NCBI RefSeq assembly: GCF_004359985.1
Contig: NZ_SMRO01000001.1
Span: 992,001-1,056,000, forward strand
Source: Paraburkholderia flava
Lineage (GTDB): Bacteria; Pseudomonadota; Gammaproteobacteria; Burkholderiales; Burkholderiaceae
Reading direction: 5' to 3'
DNA: 64,000 nucleotides
The notes beneath the pieces were generated by a model. The model was not told the origin of the DNA, searched no databases, and saw only the letters and a list, made by a program, of their open reading frames with translations. A program made the translations under genes and the position numbers. Of the stretch, positions 16,705 to 25,625 are shown one piece after another (positions within the stretch are counted from its first letter, which is position 1; the number at the start of each line of letters is the position of its first letter).

Positions 16705-17763
16705 TCAGCGGATCGGCATCGGATCGCCTCTGTGCATATCGTGAATGGGGTGCTGGTCGAACAGCGCGGCGAGCCCCGCCTCCGACGTGAAAATCCCCGC
16801 GCCGTCGTGGCCCATGCCGGGCACCTCGAACACGCGATGATTCAGGTTGTCGCCGTGACGCATCCGCATGTAGCGCGCGTAGGCGCGGCCCCGCTCCAGA
16901 CGATGCGCGCCCTGCGCCTGCGCGGCACACGATGTGTCGAGTGCGGGATGCCGCGGATCGCAGTCGTCGCCGCCGAGCAGCAGCACGACGTCGCGTTGCG
17001 CATAGGCCGCTTCGAGCCCGGCAGCAGACCCGCCGCGCATCGCTTCGAGTGCATACGCGGGCAAGCGTTTCAGGCCGTATTTCCAGTCGTCGAAGCCGGG
17101 GCAGCGCGCATCGTCGAACGTGATGAACGCGCCGTCCGCGGTTGGACGCAGCGCATCGAAATACACATACGACGACGGATTCGCGATCACGTAACGCACC
17201 GCGATGCCGTGCGTCGCAAGCTGCGCTTCGCCGCGCGTGACGACCGCATAGCGCTGCGCGACCTGGCCGCCGCCCGAGTGACCTGCGATCACGACCGTCG
17301 ACAGCGCAGGAAAACGCTCGCGCTGCGCGAGACGCCGCAGGATCGCGTCGAGCACATCGAACGAACTGATCGGCGCGGGACCGAGCGACGGATCGCCACC
17401 CATCCAGCCGGTCCAGTCCCAGTGCAGCGTCGTCGCGTCGAGGCGATGCGCGTCGACGTCGGCCGTCGCGAGAAACTGCGGGACGACGAGCAGCGTGTCG
17501 CGCGCATCGTCGCCGGCTGCCGTGCGCGCCTGTTCCGCGAGACGGAAATACGCGTCGGCGTTGCGCAACCGGCCGTGCATCAGGATCACGACACGGCGCA
17601 CGTCGGGCTGCGGCGCGTCCCACGCACCCGCCTGATTACTCGAGAACACCGGCACCGTCCCGGTGCCCGTCTCCGTTCCTACAGCAATGCGTTGCGGCGC
17701 GACGACCGGAACGGGGCGCTCGTTCGGCGCGCGTTCGTCGTCGCGATGAAAAATCTCGGTCAT
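16705..17763 (-). CDS. Alpha/beta hydrolase, cytoplasmic paralogue
   Basis: A 352-residue alpha/beta hydrolase without a signal peptide. It shows an oxyanion-type strand RRVVILMHGRLRNAD, the nucleophile elbow GHSGGG (Ser163), and a late GMGHDG with the probable catalytic His. It aligns along its length with the hydrolase at 19160-20245 (shared HGxLRNADxYF, VVPQFLAT, WMGG, PISSxxVLDAI, GHSGG, NPSSYVYF, CPxFDxWKYG, HPALDxSCAAQAQG). Its start overlaps the stop of the transporter gene by 4 bases. The two hydrolases thus flank a transporter; one is secreted and this one is not. Probable ester or amide hydrolase of unknown substrate. Confidence 0.85.
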   Translation of the reverse strand: MTEIFHRDDERAPNERPVPVVAPQRIAVGTETGTGTVPVFSSNQAGAWDAPQPDVRRVVILMHGRLRNADAYFRLAEQARTAAGDDARDTLLVVPQFLATADVDAHRLDATTLHWDWTGWMGGDPSLGPAPISSFDVLDAILRRLAQRERFPALSTVVIAGHSGGGQVAQRYAVVTRGEAQLATHGIAVRYVIANPSSYVYFDALRPTADGAFITFDDARCPGFDDWKYGLKRLPAYALEAMRGGSAAGLEAAYAQRDVVLLLGGDDCDPRHPALDTSCAAQAQGAHRLERGRAYARYMRMRHGDNLNHRVFEVPGMGHDGAGIFTSEAGLAALFDQHPIHDMHRGDPMPIR

Positions 17764-19163
17764 GCGTCAGGACTCGTATGAACGGCCGGGTGGGTGGACG
17801 CATGAGTGGACGCGTCCGCTGCGTCGTATGCAGGCGTGCGCCCGGCCTTCGTGAAGAACACCATCGCCAGCGAAAGAACGCCCGCGAAGATCAGATAGAA
17901 CGCCGGCGTGAAACTGCTGCCGGACAGATGCGTGAGCCACGTGATCGTCAACGGCGCGAGGCCGCCGAACAGCGTGACCGCGATGTTGTACGACAGCGCC
18001 ACGCCGGTCGACCGGTTACGCACCGGGAACAGCGTCGCGAGCATGCCCGGATGCGGTCCCGACATCGCCGCGAGGAACACCGTCGCGATCATTTGCGCGA
18101 TGAACAGACGCAGCGGCGTCGGGTGCGAGATCACGAAGTGGAACAGCGGGTACGCGCAGATCACCCACGCGATCACGATCGGATAGAACAGGCGATACGG
18201 ACCGAAGCGATCGGCGAGCTTGCCCGATACCGGGAACAGGAACAGGTTCAGCGCACCGGATGCGAACGCGCCGAGCAGCGCGGTCGACAGCGGCAGATGC
18301 AGTTGCCGCTCGACATACAGCGACAGGTACGAGTGCCACACATAGTTGGTCGCCGCGCCGACGATGATCACGCCCATCGCGCAGATCACCGCATCGTGAT
18401 TCGTGCGGAAAAATTCGCGCACCGTCTGACGCGGAGGCACGACACCACCATGGCTGTCGTGCTCGCGCAGCGCTTCGAACTCCGGCGATTCGGCGACGCG
18501 ATGGCGGATGTAGAAACCCATCGGCCCCGCGAGCGAGCCCATCAGGAACGGCAACCGCCAGCCCCACGAGACGAGTTGCGCGTGCGACAGCTGCGTCGTC
18601 AGCAGCCAGCCGACACCCGACGACAGCAGCAGCGCAAACGCCTGCGACGACATGTTGAAGCTGCCGTAGAACATCTTCTTGCCGGGCGGCGCGTACTCGA
18701 CCAGCATCGCGGACGCGGTCGCGAACTGCCCACCGACCGACAGCCCCTGCAACAGCCGCGCAAGCACGATCAACAGCGGCGCGGCGATGCCGATCGTCGC
18801 GTACGAAGGCGTCAGCCCCATCAGCAGCGTGCTCGCCGCCATCGACACAATCAGCAATGCCAGCGCGCGACGCCGGCCGACACGATCCGCGTACACGCCA
18901 AGCAGAATCCCGCCGAGCGGCCGCACGAAGAAGCCGATCGCGAAGGTCGCGAGCGTCAGCGCGATCGACAGGAACGCGTTGTCACCCGGGAAAAACACCT
19001 GCGCGATGATCTTCGAGAAATAGCCGTAGATCAGGAAGTCGAACCATTCGAGCCCGTTGCCGAGCACCGACGCGAAGATCGCGCGCCGGACCATCGCGCG
19101 GCTCAGCGCGGGTTGCACGGGTAACGCTTCGGGCGTCCCGGTATTGGCAGTCAGATCGTTCAT
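17760..19163 (-). CDS. MFS transporter, metabolite:H+ symporter (MHS) type
   Basis: A 467-residue major facilitator with 12 predicted membrane helices. The MHS subfamily features are clear: GNGLEWFDFLIYGYFSKIIA in the first helix, FFVRPLGGILLGVYADRVGR after helix 2, and LLQGLSVGGQF before helix 5. Members import small carboxylates, osmolytes or aromatic acids with protons. The start at 19163 overlaps the upstream hydrolase stop (ATGA), and its own stop overlaps the next hydrolase start, so the three are translationally coupled. The substrate is probably a hydrolysis product of the secreted upstream enzyme or the substrate of the downstream enzyme; this is inference. Confidence 0.88.
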   Translation of the reverse strand: MNDLTANTGTPEALPVQPALSRAMVRRAIFASVLGNGLEWFDFLIYGYFSKIIAQVFFPGDNAFLSIALTLATFAIGFFVRPLGGILLGVYADRVGRRRALALLIVSMAASTLLMGLTPSYATIGIAAPLLIVLARLLQGLSVGGQFATASAMLVEYAPPGKKMFYGSFNMSSQAFALLLSSGVGWLLTTQLSHAQLVSWGWRLPFLMGSLAGPMGFYIRHRVAESPEFEALREHDSHGGVVPPRQTVREFFRTNHDAVICAMGVIIVGAATNYVWHSYLSLYVERQLHLPLSTALLGAFASGALNLFLFPVSGKLADRFGPYRLFYPIVIAWVICAYPLFHFVISHPTPLRLFIAQMIATVFLAAMSGPHPGMLATLFPVRNRSTGVALSYNIAVTLFGGLAPLTITWLTHLSGSSFTPAFYLIFAGVLSLAMVFFTKAGRTPAYDAADASTHASTHPAVHTSPDA

Positions 19164-20245
19164 GGTGTGCATTGCCCCGCCCCGAACATGGCCGCGAGCG
19201 CGCACGGCGAGCGCAGCATCCGCGCGCCGTTGTGGCCCACTCCCGGCACGACATGGAAACTCTGGTTCAGGCCGTCGGGATGACGACCCTGCAGGTACGC
19301 GAAATACGCAGTCGCACGGGCGACCCGCTGCGGTCCCTGCGCTTCGGCCGCGCAGCTTTTATCGAGCGCCGGATGCTGCGGATCGTCGTCCGCGCCGCCG
19401 ACCAGATAATCGACACGACGCTTCGCATACGCAGCTTCGAGTTGCGCGGGCGTGCGGTCGGCGATGTATGCGGGGCGCTCGCCCATGCCGTACTTCCATG
19501 CGTCGAATGACGGACACGTCGACGCGTCGAACGGCTTCAGCACGTTCTGCGCGGTCGGCCGTTCGTCGTTGAAATACGCGTACGACGACGGGCTCGACAC
19601 GACGTAGCGAACGTCGATGCCTTCGTCGGTGAGCACTTTCAGGTCGTGCGCGGCGATCGCGTAACGCTGCACGACCTGGGCGCCGCCCGAGTGTCCCGCG
19701 AACGCGACGTGCTTCAGGTTCGGAAACAGCTTCCGGTCGGCAAGCCGCTCGACGATCGCATCGAGCACCGCATACGAGCTGATCGGTACGCTGCCTTCGG
19801 CGGCCTCGCCGCCCATCCATGCGTTGTCTTTCCAGCGCAGTAAATCGGCGGGCTCGGAGCGGACCTGCGTATCGACAGTCGCGAGAAACTGCGGCGCGAT
19901 CAGCAGCGTGGTGTCGGCACTTGCACCAGTACTCGCGCCGGCGCTGTCGCGTGCTTTCTCCGCGGTCTTGAAGTACGTGTCCGCGTTGCGCAGCTTGCCG
20001 TGAATCACGATCACCGCGCGTTCGACCTTCGGCTGCGGCACGTTCCAGTCGGCGGACAGGTACAGCGGAAACTGCGCGTGCCCTTGCGGCGTGTCGATCG
20101 TAAAACGCGTGTCCGAGATCGTGCCGACCGGATGCAGGTTCGGCTGGTATTCGTGCTGTGCCGCGTGCGCGAATACCGACACCGTTGCCGCAAGCGCGAA
20201 CGCTGCTGCGAGCTGCCGCATCGTTCGCTGTCCCATCGCTTTCAT
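19160..20245 (-). CDS. Secreted alpha/beta hydrolase paralogue
   Basis: A 361-residue alpha/beta hydrolase with a signal peptide (basic MKAMGQRTMRQ, hydrophobic core, cut after AHA near residue 28). Catalytic features are HGKLRNADTYF, nucleophile Ser186 in AGHSGGAQ and a late GVGHNGA histidine. Four cysteines in the mature part could form disulfides in the periplasm. It is a full-length paralogue of the gene at 16705. An AAGGAG ribosome site is 7 bases from the ATG. It follows the porin by 56 bases and overlaps the transporter start, so the order porin, periplasmic hydrolase, inner-membrane transporter, cytoplasmic hydrolase fits one uptake route. Confidence 0.85.
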   Translation of the reverse strand: MKAMGQRTMRQLAAAFALAATVSVFAHAAQHEYQPNLHPVGTISDTRFTIDTPQGHAQFPLYLSADWNVPQPKVERAVIVIHGKLRNADTYFKTAEKARDSAGASTGASADTTLLIAPQFLATVDTQVRSEPADLLRWKDNAWMGGEAAEGSVPISSYAVLDAIVERLADRKLFPNLKHVAFAGHSGGAQVVQRYAIAAHDLKVLTDEGIDVRYVVSSPSSYAYFNDERPTAQNVLKPFDASTCPSFDAWKYGMGERPAYIADRTPAQLEAAYAKRRVDYLVGGADDDPQHPALDKSCAAEAQGPQRVARATAYFAYLQGRHPDGLNQSFHVVPGVGHNGARMLRSPCALAAMFGAGQCTP

Positions 20246-20301
20246 GTCGTTGCTCCTTGCGTCATTGCGCCTGCGTCTGCGTCTGCCTTTGCATCGCACC
20301 A

Positions 20302-21357
20302 TCAGAACCGATGTCGGATCCCCACCGTCACACCGGTCTGGTTCGCGCCGAACGCGGTTTCGTCGGTCGTGCCGACCGGTGTGAAGGTGCCGTTCGCGTA
20401 GCGCGTCGCGGCGGCGTACGCGACCGTCGCGTACACGTCGGTACGCTTCGACAGCGAGTAGTCGGTGCTCAGCACGTTCATCCACGCGTTCGATACGTTC
20501 GCGGCCTTGTTCGCCTGATAGTACGTCCCCCACGTCACGCGCAGAAACGGCGTGACCCGATAACGCGCGCCGCCGAACCACATCGCCGACGATACCGTTG
20601 CACCCTTCGTCGGGTTGCTCAGAAAGTGCTCGTAGCCGCCCATCAGCGTCAGCGAGCCGCCGACGTCCTGGCGGACCGACGCGCTCCAGTTGCGCGTCTT
20701 CGACCAGTTGCCGGCCGTGTTGATCGCGCCGTTGCGGTAGTCGTACGCGAGCGCCGCGGAAAACGTGCCCATGTCGTACTCGAGGCCCGCGCCGTACGCG
20801 GCGCTGCTCTGGAACGAGTCAGCGTCGCCGCCGAAGCTGTAGTCGCCGATCGCCGTCAGGCCGCCGAAGTGGCCCACGTACTTGACCGAATTGTTCAGAC
20901 GGGCCTTGTACGAGAAGCTGTCCGACGTACCGGTGGTCGGAAACCACGTGTACTGCGGGGCGTACCCCATCGGGTCGTAGTGTTCGAGGATGTCGTACAT
21001 GGCGGTGTACTGCAAACCGGCGGACAGCGAACCGAATGCATTCGACAGCCCGACCGCCGCCGTCCGGTTGAACAGGACGCCTGCGGTCGCGTTAGTGCCG
21101 TCGTTGCTGTTGATCCCCGCTTCCAGCACGAAGAACGCCGAATTGCCGCCGCCGAGGTCTTCGGTGCCGCGCATCCCGAAGCGCGAATTGCTCAGGCCAC
21201 CGGAGTTTTCGCGCACGAGGGTGCCGCCGGTCGCGCTCGCGTGATTCAGGAATTCGATGTTGGTGTCGAGCACCCCGTACAGGGTGACGGACGATTGTGC
21301 ATGCGCCGAGACGCACGCGACGCCGGCCAATGCCGCGGCGAGATAGTGCTTTTTCAT
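20302..21357 (-). CDS. Gram-negative porin (OmpC type)
   Basis: A 351-residue Burkholderia-type porin. Signal peptide MKKHYLAAALAGVACVSAHA, mature start QSSVTLYGVLDTNIEFLNHA, the conserved loop GMRGTEDLGGGNSAFFVLEAG, and the C-terminal strand TGVTVGIRHRF ending in Phe as required for barrel assembly. It forms a trimeric 16-strand outer-membrane channel. The frame is open upstream to 21438, but the chosen ATG has a GGAG site and starts the signal peptide. It is the first gene of the minus-strand operon and diverges from a LysR regulator. Its role may be entry of the substrate for the downstream hydrolases. Confidence 0.95.
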   Translation of the reverse strand: MKKHYLAAALAGVACVSAHAQSSVTLYGVLDTNIEFLNHASATGGTLVRENSGGLSNSRFGMRGTEDLGGGNSAFFVLEAGINSNDGTNATAGVLFNRTAAVGLSNAFGSLSAGLQYTAMYDILEHYDPMGYAPQYTWFPTTGTSDSFSYKARLNNSVKYVGHFGGLTAIGDYSFGGDADSFQSSAAYGAGLEYDMGTFSAALAYDYRNGAINTAGNWSKTRNWSASVRQDVGGSLTLMGGYEHFLSNPTKGATVSSAMWFGGARYRVTPFLRVTWGTYYQANKAANVSNAWMNVLSTDYSLSKRTDVYATVAYAAATRYANGTFTPVGTTDETAFGANQTGVTVGIRHRF

Positions 21358-21433
21358 GGTCTTGTCTCCAGTCGATCGTTGTTGTTCGCATTCGTGAGGG
21401 ATGCGCTGGGCATGATCGTAGGGACGATGCTGG

Positions 21434-21449
21434 TACATGTAAAATACAT
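21434..21449. promoter_or_regulatory. ATGTA-AAA-TACAT palindrome in the porin/LysR promoter region
   Basis: A perfect 13-base inverted repeat at 21437-21449, overlapping the 8-base palindrome TACATGTA, in the AT-rich part of the divergent region. Possible LysR half of a regulatory pair with the site at 21463. Confidence 0.4.
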
Positions 21450-21462
21450 ATTTTCCGTACCT

Positions 21463-21483
21463 GCCATATACTTTGAATATGGC
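21463..21483. promoter_or_regulatory. LysR-type box (GCCATAT-N7-ATATGGC)
   Basis: A perfect 7-base inverted repeat with a 7-base spacer that contains the T-N11-A pattern of LysR binding sites. It ends 30 bases before the LysR start codon, between divergent genes, the usual place for autoregulation and control of the divergent operon. Confidence 0.6.
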
Positions 21484-21512
21484 ACAAGGTTGCTGCCGGA
21501 GGAGCCCGCATC

Positions 21513-22445
21513 ATGGAACTGCGTCACCTGCGTTATTTTCTGGCCGTCGCCGAAGAAGGCCAGTTCACCCGCGCGGCCGAACGGCTCTCGATGCAACAGC
21601 CGCCGCTGTCGCAGCAGATCCGCATGCTCGAGGAGGAGCTGGGCTTCGATCTGTTCATGCGGCTGCCGCGCGGCGTCGTGCTGACGCCGGCCGGCAAGGC
21701 ATTCGCGCTGGACTCGCAGCGCATTGTCGAGGGTTTGCAGCAGGCGGCCGAACGCGCGAAGCGGATCGCGCGCGGCGAGATCGGCACGATCGCGATCGGC
21801 CTCACGAGCTCGGCGGGTTTTCATCCGCTGACGACCGAAGCGATCCGCGAGTTTCGTCGACTGCATCCCGACGTCGGTATCGATCTGCCCGATCTGAATG
21901 CGGCCGAGGTTAACGAACGGCTCGCGAGCGGCCTCGTGCACGTTGCGTTTCTGCGCAAACCGGTCGAGCGGCCCGCGGGGCTCGCATTCGAAATCCTCGA
22001 CGAGGAGCCGATGGTCGTCGTGCTGCCCGACGGGCATCCACTGCTGAAGCGGCGCCGTACCGCGCAACCGGAAGTCGCGCTCGAAACGCTCGCCGAAGAA
22101 GACTTCATCCTCGTGCGCCGCCCCGGCGCGCCGGGGATGTACGCGGACATTCTCACCGCGTGCCGGCAGGCGGGGTTCTCGCCGAACATCGCGCGCGAGG
22201 TGCCGCGGATGCTGTCGGGCATCAAGCTCGTCGCGGCCGGACTTGGCGTGACGCTGGTGCCTGCATCGATGCAGCGCTATAGCCAGGTGGGTGTGGTCTA
22301 TTGCCGATTGAAAAAACCGCCGACGTTGACCGCGCCGTTGCACATCAGTTATGCGCAGGCGACGTTAGGCAGCGCGAGCAACGGCGCGGCGAGCCGCTTT
22401 ATCGAATTCGTGCTGGAGAAGTATCGGTTGCGCGGCGCGCATTAG
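21513..22445 (+). CDS. LysR-family transcriptional regulator
   Basis: A 310-residue LysR regulator. The N-terminal winged helix-turn-helix is clear (MELRHLRYFLAVAEEGQFTR, then AAERLSMQQPPLSQQIRMLE), with a linker helix and a C-terminal effector domain from about residue 90 (GTIAIGLTSSAGFHPLTTEA). A GGAGG ribosome site precedes the ATG by 9 bases. The subgroup resembles BenM/CatM-like regulators of aromatic and small-acid catabolism in its N-terminal half. It diverges from the porin-hydrolase-transporter operon with a perfect LysR box between, so it is the likely regulator of that operon. Confidence 0.92.
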   Translation: MELRHLRYFLAVAEEGQFTRAAERLSMQQPPLSQQIRMLEEELGFDLFMRLPRGVVLTPAGKAFALDSQRIVEGLQQAAERAKRIARGEIGTIAIGLTSSAGFHPLTTEAIREFRRLHPDVGIDLPDLNAAEVNERLASGLVHVAFLRKPVERPAGLAFEILDEEPMVVVLPDGHPLLKRRRTAQPEVALETLAEEDFILVRRPGAPGMYADILTACRQAGFSPNIAREVPRMLSGIKLVAAGLGVTLVPASMQRYSQVGVVYCRLKKPPTLTAPLHISYAQATLGSASNGAASRFIEFVLEKYRLRGAH

Positions 22446-22571
22446 CATCGGCGTTTGTGCGTGGCGCGACTCGCGCGCAACCGCGCGCGACGATTTCCGC
22501 TACATTGAACGGCGACGCATCGATAGCTCATCTCGAAGCCGCTTGCGGAAATACACAGAACCGGAGAACCC

Positions 22572-22895
22572 ATGGCAACGGATCAACCCTACTCGCCCAC
22601 CGCGCCGTCACGCGCCGACGTCGACGCGCTGCCCGGCACCGTCGTGCTCGACTTCGGCACCGACTGGTGCGGCTATTGCCAGGGCGCACAGCCGCTGATC
22701 GAAGAAGGCTTCGCGCAGCATCCGGGCGTGCGCCATCTGAAGATCGAGGACGGACCGGGGCGCCCGCTCGGACGATCGTTCAAGGTCAAGCTGTGGCCCA
22801 CGCTGATCTTTCTGCGCGAAGGCAAGGAGGTCGCGCGCATCGTGCGGCCGACCGATACGGCATCGATCGCAGATGGATTTGCGGCGCTTGGGTAA
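22572..22895 (+). CDS. Thioredoxin-like protein with a CGYC active site
   Basis: A 107-residue thioredoxin-fold protein. The active site DWCGYCQGAQPL has Cys33 and Cys36 but Tyr replaces the usual Pro of WCGPC. The cis-Pro region is KLWPTLIFLREGKEV, and the fold length is normal for thioredoxin. No signal peptide, so it is cytoplasmic. The CGYC site suggests an altered redox potential, and partners are unknown. An AACCGGAGAACCC ribosome site precedes the ATG. Single gene. Confidence 0.88.
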   Translation: MATDQPYSPTAPSRADVDALPGTVVLDFGTDWCGYCQGAQPLIEEGFAQHPGVRHLKIEDGPGRPLGRSFKVKLWPTLIFLREGKEVARIVRPTDTASIADGFAALG

Positions 22896-22915
22896 GGTCG
22901 CGTCGCGGGACAAGC

Positions 22916-23191
22916 TTATTGCTGCGACTGCGCGCCGTCCTTCGAACCCTTCGCGGCGCCCGGCCCAGGTTTTCTGAACATCGTCTTGCAGCCGGGACTC
23001 AGCTCCTGGTAGTGCGTCTTCATGCAGGCTGTGATTTTTTCCTTGTTCGGAATCTCCGACGAGCAAAAATGTATCGCATCGCCCTTGCAGGCTTTGGTCT
23101 GCTCGTCGCGCGATGCAGCGTGCGACGTGGTGACGGCAAACAGCAGCATCAGTGCAGCGGCGAATCGCGAAGCAATCGTGATGGAGCGCAT
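22916..23191 (-). CDS. Small secreted Cys-rich repeat protein
   Basis: A 91-residue protein with signal peptide MRSITIASRFAAALMLLFAV ending SHA. The mature domain has four Cys in the pattern C-x7-C-x12-C-x10-C (KACKGDAIHFCSSEIPNKEK and ITACMKTHYQELSPGCKTMF). This matches the cysteine-rich repeat found in Golgi/FGFR-binding proteins and in many small bacterial periplasmic proteins. The tail is Gly/Ser/Gln-rich. Function in bacteria is unknown. It converges on the thioredoxin-like gene, 20 bases away; a redox link between the two is only a guess. Confidence 0.75.
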   Translation of the reverse strand: MRSITIASRFAAALMLLFAVTTSHAASRDEQTKACKGDAIHFCSSEIPNKEKITACMKTHYQELSPGCKTMFRKPGPGAAKGSKDGAQSQQ

Positions 23192-23432
23192 GGTTCGGTA
23201 CCCGTTGTGAGTGATGCCGCTGCTTCAGCATTTTTCGCGCCTGAGCGACGGGCTGCGGGCGATAGCAGCGCCTGCCGCAATCATTCATCGTCGTCGCGTG
23301 CAACTGTGCTGTTGCCCGCTGCGTCGACTGTCCCTTTCCGCGACGCTTCATACCGTTGCAAAATGCATCGGCAACACGCGCACGCACCGCACTGTCGCCC
23401 CCCTCCTTCGCCGAGCCCCTTCGAGGACACCC

Positions 23433-24086
23433 ATGCCGCACGACGTTTTCTCCGCGCAACTGCTGCTCGCCTGCACCGTCTACCTGGTCGGCACCGCGAG
23501 CCCCGGCCCAAGCAATCTCGCGATCATGTCGCTCGCGATGAGCAGTGGCCGCCGCGCCGCGCTGACGTTCGCGTGCGGTGTGCTGTCCGGCTCGTTCTTC
23601 TGGGCCAGCACGGCGACGCTCGGCCTCGCCGCCGTGCTGGCCGCGTGCTCGACGCTGTTGATCGGGATCAAGATCGCGGGCGGTCTCTATCTGCTGTGGC
23701 TCGCGCTGAAGTCCGCACGCGCTGCGCTAACCCGCGACACGCAGGGACCGGCCGCCAACGCATCCGCCGCGCAGGTTTATTCGGGCCGCCAGCTCTATCT
23801 GCGCGGCCTGATGCTGCATCTGACCAATCCGAAAGCGGTACTCGTGTGGTTGTCGATCGTGTCGCTGACCGTGTCGGGCCAACCATCGCACGCGGGCCCC
23901 GCGCATCCGGCGGTGCTCGTCGCGAGTTGCCTGACGATCGGCGTCGCCGTGTTCTGCAGCTATGCGGTGCTGTTCTCGACCGCATCCGCGCGGCGCATTT
24001 ACGTCGCGATCCGACGCTGGTTCGAAGCGTCGCTCGCGATCGCCTTCGGCGCTGCCGGCGTGAAGTTGCTGCTGTCGAAAAGCTGA
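23433..24086 (+). CDS. LysE/RhtB-family amino acid exporter
   Basis: A 217-residue inner-membrane protein with about six helices. The LysE motif is clear near the start (YLVGTASPGPSNLAIMSLAM), with GVLSGSFFWASTATLGLAAV and LTNPKAVLVWLSIVSLT typical of the RhtB subgroup. Such proteins export amino acids or homoserine lactone-like molecules with proton antiport. The ATG at 23433 has a GAGGAC site 6 bases upstream; upstream in-frame sequence is not family-like. Single gene, with no regulator next to it. Substrate unknown. Confidence 0.9.
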   Translation: MPHDVFSAQLLLACTVYLVGTASPGPSNLAIMSLAMSSGRRAALTFACGVLSGSFFWASTATLGLAAVLAACSTLLIGIKIAGGLYLLWLALKSARAALTRDTQGPAANASAAQVYSGRQLYLRGLMLHLTNPKAVLVWLSIVSLTVSGQPSHAGPAHPAVLVASCLTIGVAVFCSYAVLFSTASARRIYVAIRRWFEASLAIAFGAAGVKLLLSKS

Positions 24087-24330
24087 CAGCGAAGCCCACC
24101 GCACAACGCCTGTGGGCTTCCCTGCACGACCGTTCAACCTGACCTATAGTACGTGCCGAGGTTCAATGCCGGCGCGGCTCAGCGGCGTCCACATATTGAG
24201 ATTTGCTGTGCGAAGCAATCCACGTTGTCCGCACAATCCGTCATCGATCCTCACGTAGCCTCTCGATAAACGCATATAAATCTATGCCGGCGCGGATGCA
24301 GTCGGTCCGCTCCATCACGCGGAGAAAAGG

Positions 24331-25443
24331 ATGAGAAAGAGGAAGACACTCATGGTCGCGGCGTTGTTGACGACAGCCGCAGCCGGGGCCCAGGCGCAAT
24401 CCAGCGTCACGCTGTACGGACGCGTCGACGCGGGCCTCGAATACATGACCGGCGTACCGACAGGCGTCGGCGCCAACGGCCAGGCCACTGGAAGTTCACA
24501 TCGCTTCAGGGCGGAAAGCGGCGACTGGGGCACGAGCCTGTGGGGCTTGAAGGGTCGCGAGGATCTCGGCAACGGACTCGCAGCAGTGTTCCACCTGGAA
24601 GGCTCGTTCAATACGATGAACGGCACGATGAGCCCCGACGGTCTCTTCGATCGATACGCGACGGTCGGTATCGCGAGCCAGCAGTTCGGTACGTTGCTGC
24701 TCGGTCGCGAACTGTTCATCTCGAACGGCGTGTGGGACTTCGATCCGTTCGGTCAGTCGAACTGGTCGTCGGCGTCGCTGGTGCGCGGCCGCAACTGGCT
24801 GCATTCGAGTAACAACATTTCGTATCAGTCGCCGACGTTCGGCGGGTTCGATGCGTTCGGCCAGTACGCGCTGTCGAATGCGACCAACTGGAACGGTAAC
24901 GGCTCGACGCCGCAAGGTCGCTGGGCCGGTCTGCAGCTGACCTACACGTCGCCGCTCTTTCAGGTACGCGGCATCTACGACGAAATCCGCAATTCGCAAA
25001 ACGGCCAGCTGACCGACCCGTTCAACGCATCGCGCGAATACACGGCGGCCGTCAACGTGTTCCTCGGCAAGTTCAAGATCCAGGGCGCGTATCAGGCGAT
25101 CCGCACGTCGGGCGACGGCGTGGCGACGGGCTCGCCGACCACGCTCGATCACGAATGGGGCGGCATAACGTACCAGGCCACGCCGGCCGCCGCGCTGATC
25201 GCAGCCGTGTATCACGTGAACGCGAACAAGGGCCAGGGCAACGCGACGATCTACACGATCGGCGGCAGCTACAACCTGTCGAAGCGCACACTGCTCGACC
25301 TGCAGATTGCTACGGTGCAGAACAGCAAGACGGCAAACTTTGGGCTGAATGCGAACAATGCGGGCGATACCGCCGCAACCGACAATCCGCTTGTCGGTCA
25401 TAGCCAGTCGGGTGTGTACGCGGGTATCCAGCACTCGTTCTGA
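24331..25443 (+). CDS. Gram-negative porin (OmpC type), second copy
   Basis: A 370-residue porin with signal peptide MRKRKTLMVAALLTTAAAGA ending AQA, mature start QSSVTLYGRVDAGLEYMTGV, the loop GLKGREDLGNGLAAVFHLEG and C-terminal strand SGVYAGIQHSF ending in Phe. A GGAGAAAAGG ribosome site abuts the ATG. It shares the family but not close identity with the porin at 20302. Single transcription unit with an AT-rich 240-base upstream region. Specificity unknown. Confidence 0.95.
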   Translation: MRKRKTLMVAALLTTAAAGAQAQSSVTLYGRVDAGLEYMTGVPTGVGANGQATGSSHRFRAESGDWGTSLWGLKGREDLGNGLAAVFHLEGSFNTMNGTMSPDGLFDRYATVGIASQQFGTLLLGRELFISNGVWDFDPFGQSNWSSASLVRGRNWLHSSNNISYQSPTFGGFDAFGQYALSNATNWNGNGSTPQGRWAGLQLTYTSPLFQVRGIYDEIRNSQNGQLTDPFNASREYTAAVNVFLGKFKIQGAYQAIRTSGDGVATGSPTTLDHEWGGITYQATPAAALIAAVYHVNANKGQGNATIYTIGGSYNLSKRTLLDLQIATVQNSKTANFGLNANNAGDTAATDNPLVGHSQSGVYAGIQHSF

Positions 25444-25579
25444 TTCTGATCGTAGTATCCGCGCGGCGGCTGGCTTTGTGCTGTCGCCGCGCGTTGTTTG
25501 TTGCTCTCCCTCCTGCGCTTTATCCCCCTCCTTTAACACCGTATCCAGGGTTTCACCGTCCTTGCGTTTTCCGATTTTT

Positions 25580-25604
25580 GTGTGCAACATGCATATATGC
25601 ACAC
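25580..25604. promoter_or_regulatory. MarR operator-like nested palindrome
   Basis: GTGTGCA at 25580-25586 and TGCACAC at 25598-25604 form a perfect inverted repeat. Within it, TGCATATATGCA (25590-25601) is itself a perfect palindrome. It ends 21 bases before the MarR gene start, ideal for repression of the MarR-MFS operon. Confidence 0.65.
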
Positions 25605-25625
25605 TGCACATGAATAGGTGACTCG

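Noticed and set aside
16619..17623. Upstream extension of the autotransporter frame by 335 codons
   Set aside because: It overlaps the hydrolase gene in another frame, is Arg/Ala-rich and has no signal; the TTG at 16618 with AAGGAG explains the start.
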